In this document: piece after piece, positions 1 to 8,554 of the stretch | How positions within the stretch are numbered: the stretch's first letter is position 1 | How the letters are laid out: each line of letters opens with the position of its first letter | Source of the DNA: Streptomyces sp. HUAS 15-9 | GTDB lineage: Bacteria; Actinomycetota; Actinomycetes; Streptomycetales; Streptomycetaceae | Direction of reading: 5' to 3' | DNA length: 64,000 nt | Assembly (NCBI RefSeq): GCF_025642155.1 | Contig: NZ_CP106798.1 | Location: 868,001 to 932,000, forward strand | Translations under genes and position numbers: made by a program | The notes under the pieces: generated by a model | What the model saw: the letters and a program-made list of their open reading frames with translations, nothing else | What the model was told of the DNA's origin: nothing | Database searches by the model: none

Positions 1-665
1 GTGACGACCACGGCCTGGGCGGTGAGTTCGAACTCGCCGGTCCGGTCGCGGTTGGAGGCCACTCCCCGCGGCGAGTCGTCGTCGGCGAGGACCGTGCCCC
101 GCACGCCGCGCGCCGCCCCGTCCCCGATGATCAGCTCGTCCACCTGGTGGCGGTGGTGGAAGGTGAGCAGCCCGGCGCGCGCGGCCTGCTGGGCGTACCG
201 CGCGAACGGCTCGACGACGCCCGTGCCGGTGCCCCAGGTGACGTGGAAGCGCGGTACGGAGTTGCCGTGGCCGTCCGCGCGCAGGTCGCCGCGCTCGGCC
301 CAGCCGACCGTGGGCAGCAGCGAGATGCCGTGGCCCTCCAGCCAGGACCGCTTCTCCCCCGCCGCGAACTCGACATAGGCGCGGGCCCAGCGCACCGCCC
401 AGGAGTCCTCGTCCTCGACCCGGTCGAACTGGGCACTGCCCTGCCAGTCGCTCCAGGCGAGGTCGAAGGAGTCCTTGATGCCCAGGCGGCGCTGCTCCGG
501 GGAGTCGACGAGGAAGAGCCCGCCGAAGGACCAGTACGCCTGACCGCCGAGGTTGGCGGCGTTCTCCTGGTCGACCAGGGCGACGCGCCTGCCCCGGCTG
601 GTGAGTTCGTGCGCCGCGACCAGGCCCGCGAGGCCCGCTCCGACGACGATGACGTCCGCGTCCAT
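1..665 (-). CDS. FAD-binding dehydrogenase, 3-ketosteroid dehydrogenase-like (3' end outside window)
   Basis: The N-terminal 221 residues of a flavoprotein are visible; the rest lies before base 1. The start has a Rossmann dinucleotide-binding motif (VVGAGLAGLVAAHEL) followed by the QENAANLGGQAYWSFGGLF stretch typical of the large FAD-binding dehydrogenase group related to fumarate reductase and 3-ketosteroid delta-1-dehydrogenase. Members oxidise or reduce C-C bonds next to a keto group; the substrate cannot be told here. The ATG at 665 follows a GAAGGGA ribosome binding site. It lies 15 bp downstream of a TetR gene on the same strand, so the two probably form one operon controlled by that repressor. 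Family assignment is firm, substrate unknown. Confidence 0.85.
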   Translation of the reverse strand, partial: MDADVIVVGAGLAGLVAAHELTSRGRRVALVDQENAANLGGQAYWSFGGLFLVDSPEQRRLGIKDSFDLAWSDWQGSAQFDRVEDEDSWAVRWARAYVEFAAGEKRSWLEGHGISLLPTVGWAERGDLRADGHGNSVPRFHVTWGTGTGVVEPFARYAQQAARAGLLTFHHRHQVDELIIGDGAARGVRGTVLADDDSPRGVASNRDRTGEFELTAQAVVV

Positions 666-680
666 GGCGACCGTTTCCCT

Positions 681-1319
681 TCACTGTGCGACTCGTCCGG
701 GGGCGCCGCCGGCATCGGTCAGCAGCGCGGTGAGCAGTTGTCTGAGCCAGGCGCGGGCGGTCTCGACGTCCCGGTCCAGCAGCAGTTGGGTGGTGACCCC
801 GTCGTACGCGGCGACCACTGCGTGCGCCGCTCCGTCGGCATCGCCGAGCACGGCGGGCAGTTCGGTGTGGCCCTTGGCCCGTGAGAGCCGGTCTGCGATG
901 GCAGTCCTGAGGCGGGCCCGGTGGTCGAGGAGGGTCTGGGCGACGTCGGGGTCACGGGCGGCGTGCACCAGGAAGTCGGTCTTCACGAGCAGCCAGTCCA
1001 CGTCGAGCAGCAGTACCTCGGTGACCCGGTCCACGGAAGCGGGCACGTCGAGGTCGGGGCCGTCACCGGCCAGCGCGTGGGTCACCTGCCGCGCGATGAG
1101 GTCCGCGCGCTCCTGGTACAGGGCGAAGAACAGCTCGTCGAGGGTGGCGAAGTTCGAGTAGAAGGCGCCCCGGCTGAATCCGGCGGCCTCGCAGACCTCC
1201 TCGATGGACACCCGCCCGAAGCCCTTGGCGGCGAACACACCGAATGCGGCCTCGAGCAGCCGGGCCCGGGTGTGGATCCGGCGCCTGGTCACGCGCTTGG
1301 CCGTGCCCTCCGCCGCCAT
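681..1319 (-). CDS. TetR family transcriptional regulator
   Basis: This 212-residue protein has a standard TetR N-terminal helix-turn-helix (about residues 17-62, including FAAKGFGRVSIEEVCEAAG and FSRGAFYSNFATLDELF) and a variable ligand-binding C-terminal half. I chose the ATG at 1319; an in-frame start 14 codons upstream would lie inside the operator. The gene is transcribed ahead of the FAD dehydrogenase and diverges from alkB. Two tandem palindromes at 1335-1367, just upstream of the start, are likely its operators, so it probably represses itself and the dehydrogenase and may also affect alkB. The inducer is unknown. Confidence 0.9.
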   Translation of the reverse strand: MAAEGTAKRVTRRRIHTRARLLEAAFGVFAAKGFGRVSIEEVCEAAGFSRGAFYSNFATLDELFFALYQERADLIARQVTHALAGDGPDLDVPASVDRVTEVLLLDVDWLLVKTDFLVHAARDPDVAQTLLDHRARLRTAIADRLSRAKGHTELPAVLGDADGAAHAVVAAYDGVTTQLLLDRDVETARAWLRQLLTALLTDAGGAPGRVAQ

Positions 1320-1334
1320 GTCCGACCTCCGTTC

Positions 1335-1367
1335 GATACGCGAATGTATCGGATACGCCAATGTATC
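1335..1367. promoter_or_regulatory. Tandem TetR-type operators
   Basis: Two copies of the dyad GATAC-N6-GTATC occur at 1335-1350 and 1352-1367, spaced 17 bp apart. The inner half-sites create a third dyad, GTATCGGATAC. The whole stretch is AT-richer than its surroundings and sits in the divergent tetR/alkB gap, ending 15 bp from the TetR start. This is the usual arrangement for TetR dimers binding side by side. Confidence 0.75.
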
Positions 1368-1439
1368 GAAAGATCTCCGCCGAGACCCTCGTCAAGATCT
1401 AAAGGGAACATGTTTTCGATTAAGGAGTACGCTGCTCCC

Positions 1440-2066
1440 ATGGCCACGCACCTCCAGGGCTCCCTGTTCGACCAGACCGACGAGCTGCGGCTCGGCTCCC
1501 TCGACGGGACACGCCGGACCCGGCTCGGCTCCGGCGCCTGGATCGACGTGCTGCCCGGCTGGCTGAGCGGCGGCGACGCCCTGTTCGAACAGCTGGCCGC
1601 GGACGTGCCCTGGCGCGCGGAGCGCCGCACGATGTACGACAACGTCGTGGACGTACCGCGGCTGCTCGCCTTCTACGGCGCGGACGATCCGCTGCCGCAC
1701 CCGGTCCTGGCGGAGGCCCGCGAGGCGCTCTGCCGGCGCTACGCCGACGAACTCGGCGAGCCGTTCACCACCGCCGGGCTGTGCTACTACCGCGACGGCC
1801 GGGACAGCGTCGCCTGGCACGGCGACCGGATCGGGCGGGGCGCACGCGAGGACACGATGGTCGCCATCCTCTCCGTGGGCGCGCCCAGGGACCTGCTGCT
1901 GCGCCCGGTGGGCGGCGGCGACACCGTCCGGCGCCCGCTCGGCCACGGCGATCTCATCGTGATGGGCGGCTCCTGCCAGCGCACCTGGGAGCACTGCGTA
2001 CCCAAGACGGCGCGCGCCACCGGTCCGCGCATCAGCGTCCAGTACCGCCCGCGCGGCGTGCGATGA
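1440..2066 (+). CDS. alkB: AlkB-like 2-oxoglutarate/Fe(II) dioxygenase
   Basis: The 208-residue protein carries the AlkB oxygenase core: an HxD iron motif (AWHGDRIG, about H127 and D129), the distal iron histidine (WEHCVPK, about H185) and the 2-oxoglutarate-binding arginine (GPRISVQYR). AlkB enzymes oxidatively remove methyl groups such as 1-methyladenine and 3-methylcytosine from DNA or RNA; action on DNA is inferred from family. I chose the ATG at 1440, which aligns with family N-termini and has AAGGAG 12 nt upstream. A second in-frame ATG at 1410, with AAAGGG close by, would add 10 residues. It diverges from the TetR gene and shares its operator region. Confidence 0.88.
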   Translation: MATHLQGSLFDQTDELRLGSLDGTRRTRLGSGAWIDVLPGWLSGGDALFEQLAADVPWRAERRTMYDNVVDVPRLLAFYGADDPLPHPVLAEAREALCRRYADELGEPFTTAGLCYYRDGRDSVAWHGDRIGRGAREDTMVAILSVGAPRDLLLRPVGGGDTVRRPLGHGDLIVMGGSCQRTWEHCVPKTARATGPRISVQYRPRGVR

Positions 2067-2152
2067 GAGTCCGCGGCCCCGTCCGTCGCGGACCCCTGGC
2101 CATCTGGTTGGCTGTCCCTCGTCGAACGGCGCGCTCACACCTCGGGAAGACC

Positions 2153-2911
2153 ATGCGAGCAGATGTACACCAAGTGGCGGACGGCACCTACCTGGTGCAC
2201 GGCAGCAACACCAACTGGGTCATCCTCACCGACGGGGACGCCGCGACCCTGGTGGACACCGGCTACCCCGGGGACCGGCAGCGGCTCCTCGACTCGCTCG
2301 CCGCCGTGGGCAGTTCACCACACGCGCTGGCGGCCGTCCTGATCACCCACGCCCACAACGACCACCTCGGCTCGGCCGAGTACCTGCGCAGCACCTACGG
2401 CACGCCGGTCTACCTCCACGAGGCCGAAGTCCCGCACGCCCGCCGGGACTTCCTCCAGCAGGTGACCCCCGGCCAGGTGGTGCGCAACGCCTGGCGTCCG
2501 GGCGTCGTGCCGTGGCTGGTGCACGTGCTGCGCGTCGGCGGGGTGGAGCAGCACCCGGTCGCCGCTCCCGAGTCGTTCCCCCGCGAGGGAGCCCTCGACC
2601 TGCCGGGCCGGCCCGTCCCGGTGCACACCCCCGGCCACACGGACGGCCACTGCGTCTACCACCTGCCGCAGGCCGGGATCGTGCTGTCCGGCGACGCCCT
2701 GGCCACCGGCCATGCCACCGCACGGGCAAAGGGCCCGCAGCTGCTGCCCGACATGTTCCACCACGAGCGCGCCCGCGCGGTGGCCTCGCTGGACGTGATC
2801 GAGGCGCTGGACGGCGACACCCTGCTGCCCGGCCACGGCCCGGTCCACCACGGCTCGGTGAGCGAGGCCGCCCGGCAGGCCCGGGAACGGGCGCACCGAC
2901 CGGGGCGCTGA
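2153..2911 (+). CDS. MBL-fold metallo-hydrolase
   Basis: This 252-residue protein has the metallo-beta-lactamase signature HAHNDH (about residues 65-70), a later metal histidine in HTPGHTDGH (about 159-167), the bridging aspartate in LSGDAL and the terminal GHGP histidine. It should bind two metal ions and hydrolyse a thioester, lactone or similar bond; glyoxalase II-like and lactonase activities are both possible. There is no signal peptide, so it is cytoplasmic. It follows alkB on the same strand with an 86-bp gap and precedes the DUF4032 gene by 30 bp, so co-transcription with the latter is plausible. Confidence 0.87.
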   Translation: MRADVHQVADGTYLVHGSNTNWVILTDGDAATLVDTGYPGDRQRLLDSLAAVGSSPHALAAVLITHAHNDHLGSAEYLRSTYGTPVYLHEAEVPHARRDFLQQVTPGQVVRNAWRPGVVPWLVHVLRVGGVEQHPVAAPESFPREGALDLPGRPVPVHTPGHTDGHCVYHLPQAGIVLSGDALATGHATARAKGPQLLPDMFHHERARAVASLDVIEALDGDTLLPGHGPVHHGSVSEAARQARERAHRPGR

Positions 2912-2941
2912 AGCCCGGTACGCGGCCTTAGGGTTCGTCCC

Positions 2942-4177
2942 ATGGCACTGCAGATCAGCGCGACCAACCCGGAGCACCCCGCGCTCCTGCTCGAACTCCC
3001 CTGGGACGTGCCCCTGGAGGAGTGGCCCGAGGAGCATCTCGTGCCGCTGCCCCGGGGCATCTCCCGGCACGTCGTGCGCTATGCGCGGGCCGGCGACGAG
3101 GTGATCGCCGTCAAGGAGCTCGCCGAGCGGCCCGCACTGCGCGAGTACGAGCTGCTGCGCGACCTGGACCGGCTCGGCATCCCCGCGGTGGACCCGCTGG
3201 CCGTCCTCACCGGACGCACCGACAGGTCAGGCGCCCCGCTGGAGTCGGTGCTGGTCACCCGGCACCTGGGCGGCTCGATGCCGTACCGCTCGATGTTCGA
3301 GACGACCATGCGCCCGGCGACCATGCACCGGCTGATGGACGCCCTCGCCGTGCTGCTGGTCCGGCTGCATCTGGCCGGGTTCTCCTGGGGCGACTGCTCG
3401 CTGTCCAACACGCTGTTCCGGCGGGACGCGGGCGCGTATGCGGCCTATCTGGTGGACGCGGAGACCGGCGACCTGCACCCACGGCTCAGCCCGGGGCAGC
3501 GGGACTACGACCTCGATCTCGCGCGGGTGAACATCAGCGGCGAACTGCTGGACCTGGAGGCGTCGGGGGCGCTGCACCCGTCCGTCGACCCTGTCGAGTT
3601 CGGCACGGAGATCTGCGCCCGCTACCAGGGCCTGTGGCAGGAGCTGACCCGCACGTCCGTGTACCCGGTGGGCAAGTACCACTACATAGAACGCCGGATA
3701 CGACGGCTCAACGACCTCGGCTTCGACGTCGCCGAGATGCAGATCGAGCGCTCCGCCGACGGCGACACGGTCACCTTCGTGCCCAAGGTCGTCGACGCCG
3801 GCCACCACCAGCGCCAACTGCTGCGCCTGACCGGTCTCGACACCGAGGAGAACCAGGCCCGCAGGCTGCTGAACGACCTGGAGAGCTGGATGGCCACCCA
3901 GGACGACTACGGGCCCGGCGATCCCCTCGCCGCCCGCCCGGAGGTACTGGCGCACCGGTGGGTGCGGGACGTGTTCCGCCCCACCGTGCGCGCCGTACCG
4001 CTCGATCTGCGCGGCTCCATGGACCCGGCCGAGATCTACCACGAGCTGCTCGAACACCGCTGGTACCTGTCCGAGCGGGCGGAGCAGGACATGGGCCTGG
4101 ACACGGCGGTCCAGGACTACATCGAGAACGTCCTCCCCAAGGCACGCGAGACGCTGGAGCCGACCACGCCGGAGTAG
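2942..4177 (+). CDS. DUF4032 domain protein with kinase-like N-terminal half
   Basis: The 411-residue protein matches the actinobacterial DUF4032 type. Residues about 60-190 resemble a small protein/lipopolysaccharide-kinase fold: AVKELAERPALREYELL supplies a lysine and glutamate, and SWGDCSLSNTLF looks like a catalytic loop with Asp and Asn, followed by YLVDAETGD. The C-terminal half, rich in charged residues, is the DUF4032 part. Phosphotransfer is an inference from these motifs; the substrate and role are unknown. The gene starts 30 bp after the MBL gene and ends one base before the stop of the convergent universal stress protein. Confidence 0.8.
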   Translation: MALQISATNPEHPALLLELPWDVPLEEWPEEHLVPLPRGISRHVVRYARAGDEVIAVKELAERPALREYELLRDLDRLGIPAVDPLAVLTGRTDRSGAPLESVLVTRHLGGSMPYRSMFETTMRPATMHRLMDALAVLLVRLHLAGFSWGDCSLSNTLFRRDAGAYAAYLVDAETGDLHPRLSPGQRDYDLDLARVNISGELLDLEASGALHPSVDPVEFGTEICARYQGLWQELTRTSVYPVGKYHYIERRIRRLNDLGFDVAEMQIERSADGDTVTFVPKVVDAGHHQRQLLRLTGLDTEENQARRLLNDLESWMATQDDYGPGDPLAARPEVLAHRWVRDVFRPTVRAVPLDLRGSMDPAEIYHELLEHRWYLSERAEQDMGLDTAVQDYIENVLPKARETLEPTTPE

Positions 4178-4178
4178 G

Positions 4179-5051
4179 TCAGTCGTGCGGGACGACGGCC
4201 ACCGGGCATTCGGCGTGGTGCAGCACCCCGTGCGCCACCGAGCCGATCCGGGCGCCCACCGCCGTGAGGTGCGCGCGCCGCCCGACGACCGTCAGCTGGG
4301 CCTGTCCGGCCACGGACAGCAGCACCTGGCCCGCGCTGCCCATCTCCACCTGCTCGGCCACGCGGACGCCGGGGAAGCGCTCCCGCCAGGGCTTCAGCGC
4401 GTCGGCCAGGGCCTTCTTCTCGTACGGCTCCAGACCGCCGGCCTCGTCGAGGAGCTTGAGCGAACCCGGGCTGTAGGCGAAGACCGGCGGCAGCGTCCAC
4501 GCCCGTACCGCCCGGACCGTGGCCCCCCGAGCCGCCGCCGTCTCGAACGCGAACCGCAGGACGGCCGCGCTGTCCTCCGGGCCGCCCTGCTGACCCACGA
4601 CCACCTCCCGCCCGGCCGCCTCGGCGGACGGCCGGTCCCCGGCGCGCACCAGGACCACGGGCCGCGCGGCCTCGGCGATCACCTGCTGTCCGACCGAGCC
4701 GAGCAGGAATCCCATGACAGCGCCGTGCCCGCGCGAGCCGAGCACCATCATCTCCGCCTCGGTCGCGGCCCCGACCAGTGCCTCGGCGGCGTGCCCCTCG
4801 ACCACGTCCACGGTGACCGTCAGCTCCGGGTGGCGCTCGGTGACGGCGCGCACGGCCTCCGTGACGCCGTCCGACACCCACCGGTGCTGTGTGTCCCGGT
4901 CCCCGGCGCCCTCCGCCTCGTGCGGGTGGAATCGCCACGCATGCACCACGCGCAGCGGCAGCTCCCGGCGTACGGCCTCCCGTCCCGCCCACGCCAGCGC
5001 GGCGAGACTCTCCTCCGTACCGTCGACCCCTGCCGTGATCGGGCGTGTCAT
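4179..5051 (-). CDS. Universal stress protein, two UspA domains
   Basis: The 290-residue protein contains two tandem UspA folds (about 1-143 and 147-290). The first ends with GSRGHG, a gap, then GSVGQ, the ATP-binding G-2x-G-9x-G pattern; the second has GRRAHL with a GSVAHG end and is less canonical. Duplicated USPs are frequent in actinomycetes and respond to hypoxia, starvation or redox stress. Start is ATG 5051. It converges tail-to-tail with the DUF4032 gene and lies upstream of the redox/phosphorelay operon on the other strand. Function beyond ATP binding is not predictable. Confidence 0.92.
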   Translation of the reverse strand: MTRPITAGVDGTEESLAALAWAGREAVRRELPLRVVHAWRFHPHEAEGAGDRDTQHRWVSDGVTEAVRAVTERHPELTVTVDVVEGHAAEALVGAATEAEMMVLGSRGHGAVMGFLLGSVGQQVIAEAARPVVLVRAGDRPSAEAAGREVVVGQQGGPEDSAAVLRFAFETAAARGATVRAVRAWTLPPVFAYSPGSLKLLDEAGGLEPYEKKALADALKPWRERFPGVRVAEQVEMGSAGQVLLSVAGQAQLTVVGRRAHLTAVGARIGSVAHGVLHHAECPVAVVPHD

Positions 5052-5108
5052 GCTCAGGCCTCCTCGTGATCCGCCTTCTGAGGGGCCAGTCTTCACTACG
5101 CTGCGACC

Positions 5109-5294
5109 ATGGCGATGCAGGGGGAGCAGGTGGCCGTGGACGCGGCCGACCCGGCGGCCCCGGTGGGCCACGGCGCCCGGCTGCTGTCCCTCGGTGCCCG
5201 GCGCGCGGACGTCGGGCAGGGCGAGCAGCCCTGGACCGTGCTCATGGACCCGGAGGGCAACGAGTTCTGCGTGCTGAGCTCGCGACGGCACTGA
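5109..5294 (+). pseudogene. C-terminal remnant of a VOC (glyoxalase-like) protein
   Basis: The 61-residue frame reads like the last third of a VOC-superfamily protein: AVDAADPAAPV, LLSLGARRADVGQGEQPW and a typical ending, VLMDPEGNEFCVLSSR. The N-terminal beta-alpha-beta-beta-beta repeat is missing, because the universal stress protein gene occupies the upstream DNA on the other strand. I read it as the relic of a truncated gene. It could still be translated from ATG 5109, but no ribosome binding site is evident. Confidence 0.65.
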
Positions 5295-5432
5295 CCGCGG
5301 CCTCCCCGCCGCACAGCCGCCCGGTTCCGCGCACCGGAGCGCATCCGGGCGATCGAACATACGATGGGCGGGACCGGTGCGGTGACAACGGGGACACCGT
5401 CCCGTGAAACGACCTCTCGGGGTGGGAGACGT

Positions 5433-7109
5433 ATGGCACAGGCCGCCGACACAGCCCGGACCGTCATCATGACCGTGGACGACGACCCGGGAGTGTCCCG
5501 GGCCGTCGCCCGGGACCTGCGACGGCGCTACGGCGAGTCGCACCGGATCGTGCGCGCGGAGTCCGGCGAGTCCGCGCTGGAGGCGCTGCGCGAGCTGAAG
5601 CTGCGCGGCGACCTGGTGGCGGTCATCCTGGCCGACTACCGGATGCCGCAGATGAACGGCATCGAGTTCCTGGAACAGGCCCTGGACGTGTACCCGGGCG
5701 CCCGGCGGGTATTGCTGACCGCGTACGCGGACACGAACGCGGCGATCGACGCGATCAACGTCGTGGACCTGGACCACTATCTGCTCAAGCCGTGGGACCC
5801 GCCGGAGGAGAAGCTCTATCCGGTGCTGGACGATCTGCTGGAGGCTTGGCGGCACAGCGACTTCCACTGCGTGCCCAGCACCAAGGTCGTCGGCCACCGC
5901 TGGTCGGCGCGATCGTCGGACGTGCGTGAGTTCCTGGCCCGCAACCAGGTGCCGTACCGCTGGTACTCCGTCGAGGAGCCGGAGGGGCAGCGGCTGCTGG
6001 CCGCGGCCGGACAGGACGGGCAGCGGCTGCCCCTGGTGATCACTCCGGACGGCACGCCCCTGGTGGAGCCCGAGGCGCCGGAGCTGGCCGCCCGGGTGGG
6101 ACTGGCGACCACGCCGACGGCCGACTTCTACGACCTCGTCGTCATCGGCGGCGGCCCGGCCGGGCTCGGCGCGGCGGTGTACGGGGCGTCGGAGGGGCTG
6201 CGGACCGTGCTGGTGGAGCGGTCGGCCACCGGTGGGCAGGCCGGGCAGAGTTCGCGGATCGAGAACTACCTCGGCTTCCCCGACGGCGTCTCGGGCGGCC
6301 AGCTCACCGGGCGTGCCCGGCGGCAGGCCGCCAAGTTCGGTGCCGAGATCCTCACCGCGCGCGAGGTGACGGGACTGGAGGCCAACGGGGCGGCCCGCGT
6401 CGTACGGTTCGCGGACGGTTCCGCGATCGCGGCGCACAGCGTGATCCTGGCGACGGGCGTGCAGTACCGGCAGCTGGAGGCCCAGGGCTGTGTCGATCTC
6501 ACCGGCTGCGGGGTGTTCTACGGCTCCGCACTCACGGAGGCGGCCTCCTGCCAGGGGCACGACGTGTACATCGTCGGCGGCGCCAACTCGGCGGGCCAGG
6601 CGGCGATGTACCTGTCCAGGTTCGCCAAGTCGGTGACGCTGTTGGTGCGTGGCGCCGACCTGTCGGCGTCGATGTCGTACTACCTGATCCAGCAGATCGA
6701 CGAGGCACCGAACATCTCGGTGCGCAGTCACACGGTGGTCGACGCCGCGCACGGCACCGACCGCCTGGAGCGGCTGACGCTGCGTCATGTGGCGAGCGGT
6801 GAGAGCGAACTGGTCGACGCCCAGTGGATGTTCGTGTTCATCGGCGCGGCCCCGCTGACCGACTGGCTGGGCGAGACCGTGCTGCGCGACGAGCGCGGAT
6901 TCATCCTCGCCGGACCCGATCTGACCCCCGACGGCCGGCCGCCGGCCGGCTGGGAGCTGGACCGGCCGCCGTACCACCTGGAGACCAGCGTTCCCGGTGT
7001 GTTCGTGGCGGGCGACGCCCGCGCAGAGTCCGCCAAGCGGGTCGCGTCCGCCGTCGGAGAGGGAGCCATGGCCGTGATGCTCGTCCACCGGTATCTGGAG
7101 CAGTCATGA
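5433..7109 (+). CDS. Response regulator fused to thioredoxin-reductase-like FAD oxidoreductase
   Basis: The 558-residue protein has three parts. Residues about 10-140 form a CheY-like receiver with acidic pocket (TVDDDPG), phospho-acceptor Asp near 67 (ILADYRMPQMNG), LLTAYAD and the LLKPWDPP lysine. Residues about 145-225 look like a glutaredoxin/thioredoxin-like fold but have no active-site cysteines. Residues about 230-558 are a thioredoxin-reductase-type FAD/NAD(P)H module with VVIGGGPAGLGAA, VYIVGGANSAGQAAM and GVFVAGDAR. The CxxC of true thioredoxin reductases is absent; GVFYGSALTEAASC stands there. ATG 5433 follows GGTGGGAG. Its stop overlaps the kinase start, so a cytoplasmic redox output controlled by phosphorylation is inferred. 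Confidence 0.9.
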   Translation: MAQAADTARTVIMTVDDDPGVSRAVARDLRRRYGESHRIVRAESGESALEALRELKLRGDLVAVILADYRMPQMNGIEFLEQALDVYPGARRVLLTAYADTNAAIDAINVVDLDHYLLKPWDPPEEKLYPVLDDLLEAWRHSDFHCVPSTKVVGHRWSARSSDVREFLARNQVPYRWYSVEEPEGQRLLAAAGQDGQRLPLVITPDGTPLVEPEAPELAARVGLATTPTADFYDLVVIGGGPAGLGAAVYGASEGLRTVLVERSATGGQAGQSSRIENYLGFPDGVSGGQLTGRARRQAAKFGAEILTAREVTGLEANGAARVVRFADGSAIAAHSVILATGVQYRQLEAQGCVDLTGCGVFYGSALTEAASCQGHDVYIVGGANSAGQAAMYLSRFAKSVTLLVRGADLSASMSYYLIQQIDEAPNISVRSHTVVDAAHGTDRLERLTLRHVASGESELVDAQWMFVFIGAAPLTDWLGETVLRDERGFILAGPDLTPDGRPPAGWELDRPPYHLETSVPGVFVAGDARAESAKRVASAVGEGAMAVMLVHRYLEQS

Positions 7110-8554
7110 GCGGGCAGCTGATGCCGTGCAGCCCGAAGGAGATCGGCTCGCTGTTCCTGTTCGAGAAGCTGGCTCCGGAGCAGCTCGGGCGGTTGTGCAG
7201 CACGGGGCGGGTGGAACTGTTCCAGCCCGGCCCGGTCTACACCGAAGGTGAACCGGCCACCTGCTTCTACGTGATGATCGAGGGCACGGTCGTGCTCTCC
7301 CGCCGGGTCGGCGGGGACGACGTGGAGGTCACCCGGACCTCGCAGCGCGGGGTGTACGCGGGCGCCATGCAGGCCTATCTCGGTGACCGGGTGCGCCAGG
7401 TGTACAACAACTCGATGCGGGTGACGGAGCCGACCAGGTTCTTCGTCCTGCCCGGGGACACCTTCGCGGACATCATGAGCCAGTGGTTCCCGATGGCCGT
7501 GCATCTGCTGGAGGGGCTGTTCTTCGGTTCCAAGAGCATGCAGGCCGCCATCGGGCAGCGGGAGCGGCTGCTGGCGCTCGGCTCGCTGTCGGCCGGGCTC
7601 ACGCACGAACTCAACAACCCCGCGGCGGCGGCCGTCCGGGCCACCTCGACGCTGCGGGAGCGGGTCGCGAAGATGCGGCACAAGCTCGCCGTGATCGCCG
7701 AAGGGCCCTTCTCACGCGACGCGTTGGCAAGCCTGATCGAGATCCAGGAGCGCACCGCGGAGCGGGTCTCCAAGGCGCCGGCGCTCAGCCCGCTGGAGGC
7801 CTCGGACCGGGAGGACGCGCTCACCGACTGGCTGGAGGACCACGGCGTCGACCACGGCTGGCAGCTGGCGCCCACCTTCGTCCAGGCCGGACTCGACGTC
7901 GACTGGCTGGAGCAGGTCGCGGCGGCCGTCGGCGAGGAGATCCTGCCCGGGGCGGTCGGCTGGCTCAACTACACCATCGAGACCGAACTGCTGATGAACG
8001 AGATCGAGGACTCCACCACCCGTATCTCGCATCTGGTCGACGCGGCCAAGCAGTACTCACAACTGGACCGGGCGCCCTACCGGACGGTGGACGTGCACGA
8101 ACTCCTCGACAGCACCCTGCTGATGCTGTCCGGCAAGATCGGGCAGCGCATCGAGGTCGTCAAGGAGTACGACCGCACGCTCCCGCCGGTCCCGGGTTAC
8201 CCGGCCGAACTCAACCAGGTGTGGACCAACCTCGTCGACAACGCGGTCTGCGCGATGAACGGCGCCGGTGGAGAAGGCACGTTGACCGTGCGGACGGCGC
8301 TCGACCACGAGCGGGTGCTGGTGGAGTTCCGGGACACCGGTCCGGGGATCGCCCCGGAGATCAGAAGCCGGATCTTCGACCCGTTCTTCACCACCAAGCC
8401 GGTCGGCCAGGGCACCGGCCTGGGCCTGGACATCTCCTGGCGGATCGTCGTCAACAAGCACCACGGCAGCCTCCAGGTCGAGTCGGCGCCCGGCGACACC
8501 CGCTTCCAGGTCCTGCTGCCCCTGACCGCCGAGACGCCCGAGGAGACAGCATGA
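7106..8554 (+). CDS. Soluble histidine kinase with cyclic-nucleotide-binding-like sensor domain
   Basis: The 482-residue protein begins with a cNMP-binding/CAP-effector-like domain (about 15-140, including FYVMIEGTVVLSRRV). A dimerisation region follows with the phospho-acceptor motif LTHELNNP (His near 166). The HATPase domain has the N box NQVWTNLVDNAVCAMNG, G1 FRDTGPGIAPE and G2 GTGLGLDISWRIV. No membrane segment is visible, so it senses an internal signal. The ATG overlaps the stop of the fused response regulator by 4 bp, making that protein the obvious phosphotransfer partner. The ligand of the N-terminal domain is unknown. Confidence 0.9.
   Translation: MSGQLMPCSPKEIGSLFLFEKLAPEQLGRLCSTGRVELFQPGPVYTEGEPATCFYVMIEGTVVLSRRVGGDDVEVTRTSQRGVYAGAMQAYLGDRVRQVYNNSMRVTEPTRFFVLPGDTFADIMSQWFPMAVHLLEGLFFGSKSMQAAIGQRERLLALGSLSAGLTHELNNPAAAAVRATSTLRERVAKMRHKLAVIAEGPFSRDALASLIEIQERTAERVSKAPALSPLEASDREDALTDWLEDHGVDHGWQLAPTFVQAGLDVDWLEQVAAAVGEEILPGAVGWLNYTIETELLMNEIEDSTTRISHLVDAAKQYSQLDRAPYRTVDVHELLDSTLLMLSGKIGQRIEVVKEYDRTLPPVPGYPAELNQVWTNLVDNAVCAMNGAGGEGTLTVRTALDHERVLVEFRDTGPGIAPEIRSRIFDPFFTTKPVGQGTGLGLDISWRIVVNKHHGSLQVESAPGDTRFQVLLPLTAETPEETA

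Noticed and set aside
4179..7088. A 969-codon open frame on the minus strand.
   Set aside because: Only its last 290 codons (the universal stress protein, start 5051) look like protein. The rest is antisense to the receiver-reductase gene and is open only because of high GC.
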